A DNA stretch of 10,667 bases, taken from the NCBI GenBank assembly GCA_038237245.1, contig JBBRYY010000109.1, positions 1 through 10,667 of the forward strand, written 5' to 3'. Under the pieces are notes generated by a model. That model had not been told where the DNA came from. It was given only the letters and a program-made list of their open reading frames with translations, and did no database searches. Source of the stretch: FEN-1250 sp038237245 (GTDB lineage: Bacteria > Gemmatimonadota > Gemmatimonadetes > Gemmatimonadales > Gemmatimonadaceae). Shown piece after piece: positions 10,169-10,667 of this stretch (positions are counted from its first letter, which is position 1; each line of letters opens with the position of its first letter). The translations under genes were made by a program, and so were the position numbers.

Positions 10169-10667
10169 CTACCGCACCTTCTTCCACCGCGTCCCCTGCG
10201 GCGTATCCTCGATCGCGATTCCCTTCCCGTCGAGCTCGCCTCGGATAGCGTCCGCAGCGGGAAAATCACGCCTCGCGCGCGCCGCTCTCCGCGCCGCGAG
10301 CCGCTCCTCCACCCACGCCCCGAGCGCATCGTCGACCTCGGCCGGCCCCGGTACGATATCGAGCACCCCGTTTACCAGCGCAAACGCCTTCCGCGCCGCT
10401 TCGAGCCCCGCCGCGTCATCCCCGCCCGCGTCCAGCTCGGCGTTGATCTTTCGGATGAACTCGAATAGCTCGCCCATCGCCTCGGGGGCGTTCAGATCGT
10501 CGTTGAAGGCGTCCGTCGCGTTCTTTTCGAGCTCCGCCGAGATCGTCGTCATCTTCTGGGTTCCGGCCGTCGCCTTGGCAAGCCGCTCCGCGAAGTCGCC
10601 CACGCGACGCACCGCATTCGCCGACGCCTCGAGCGACTCCTCCGCGAGATTCAGCTGCTTGCGATAG
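10169..10667 (-). CDS. cysS: Cysteinyl-tRNA synthetase, C-terminal part
   Basis: The open frame enters from the window edge without a start; about 166 codons are visible. It begins YRKQLNLAEESLEASANAVRR, matching the CysRS helix after the catalytic core, then continues through DAFNDDLNAPEAMGELFEFIRKIN (DALR-type anticodon-binding domain) and ARRDFPAADAIRGELDGKGI. It ends in EDTPQGTRWKK, the conserved CysRS C-terminal signature. The enzyme charges tRNA-Cys in the cytosol. The HIGH and KMSKS motifs and zinc ligands lie outside the window. An internal GTG at 10612 is not the true start. The stop TAG is at 10171-10169. Confidence 0.95.
   Translation of the reverse strand, partial: YRKQLNLAEESLEASANAVRRVGDFAERLAKATAGTQKMTTISAELEKNATDAFNDDLNAPEAMGELFEFIRKINAELDAGGDDAAGLEAARKAFALVNGVLDIVPGPAEVDDALGAWVEERLAARRAARARRDFPAADAIRGELDGKGIAIEDTPQGTRWKKVR

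Overview
The window is an ordinary chromosomal core of a GC-rich bacterium: the cluster of transcription and translation genes around rpoB. All genes lie on the minus strand, so transcription runs from high to low coordinates. The order is cysS (3' end) | tRNA-Thr(TGT) - tRNA-Tyr(GTA) - tRNA-Gly(TCC) - tRNA-Thr(GGT) - tuf - rpmG - secE - nusG - rplK - rplA - rplJ - rplL - rpoB - rpoC (5' end). The taxon cannot be fixed from this alone. High GC, a zinc-type L33 gene between tuf and secE, four tRNAs without encoded CCA and an unusually long RpoB (1529 aa) point away from Enterobacteria. Gemmatimonadota is my best guess, at low confidence.

Layout. From 10667 to 10169 lies the C-terminal third of CysRS. 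Right behind it (10116-10144) is the only convincing promoter: TTGACG, 17 bp, TATTCT, with an extended -10 TG. It faces the four tRNA genes (10073-9540). After a short leader with a hairpin comes tuf (9455-8262). The tuf-rpmG gap holds two related hairpins repeating at 30 bp. rpmG, secE and nusG are packed with gaps of 2 nt or overlaps. A 145-nt leader with a two-tier inverted repeat precedes rplK. rplK/rplA overlap by 1 nt and rplA/rplJ are 3 nt apart. An 82-nt spacer with a 9-bp inverted repeat separates rplJ and rplL. A 229-nt spacer with a strong hairpin separates rplL and rpoB, and rpoC begins 3 nt after rpoB.

The genes form one functional theme. The four tRNAs and EF-Tu deliver amino acids to the ribosome. 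L33, L11, L1, L10 and L12 are large-subunit proteins, with L11/L10/L12 forming the stalk where EF-Tu binds. NusG links RNA polymerase to the ribosome or Rho, SecE is a translocon subunit, and RpoB/RpoC are the catalytic polymerase subunits. I see no hairpin followed by a U-run in any spacer, so read-through from the tRNA promoter to rpoC is possible, with the spacer structures as candidate attenuators, processing sites or autoregulatory sites.

I found no mobile element, defence system or obviously new gene. The points most worth a second look are a roughly 155-residue insertion near the RpoB C-terminus between two MRLAGL strings, the paired hairpins between tuf and rpmG, and the absence of room for an L10-type leader before rplJ combined with structured spacers elsewhere.
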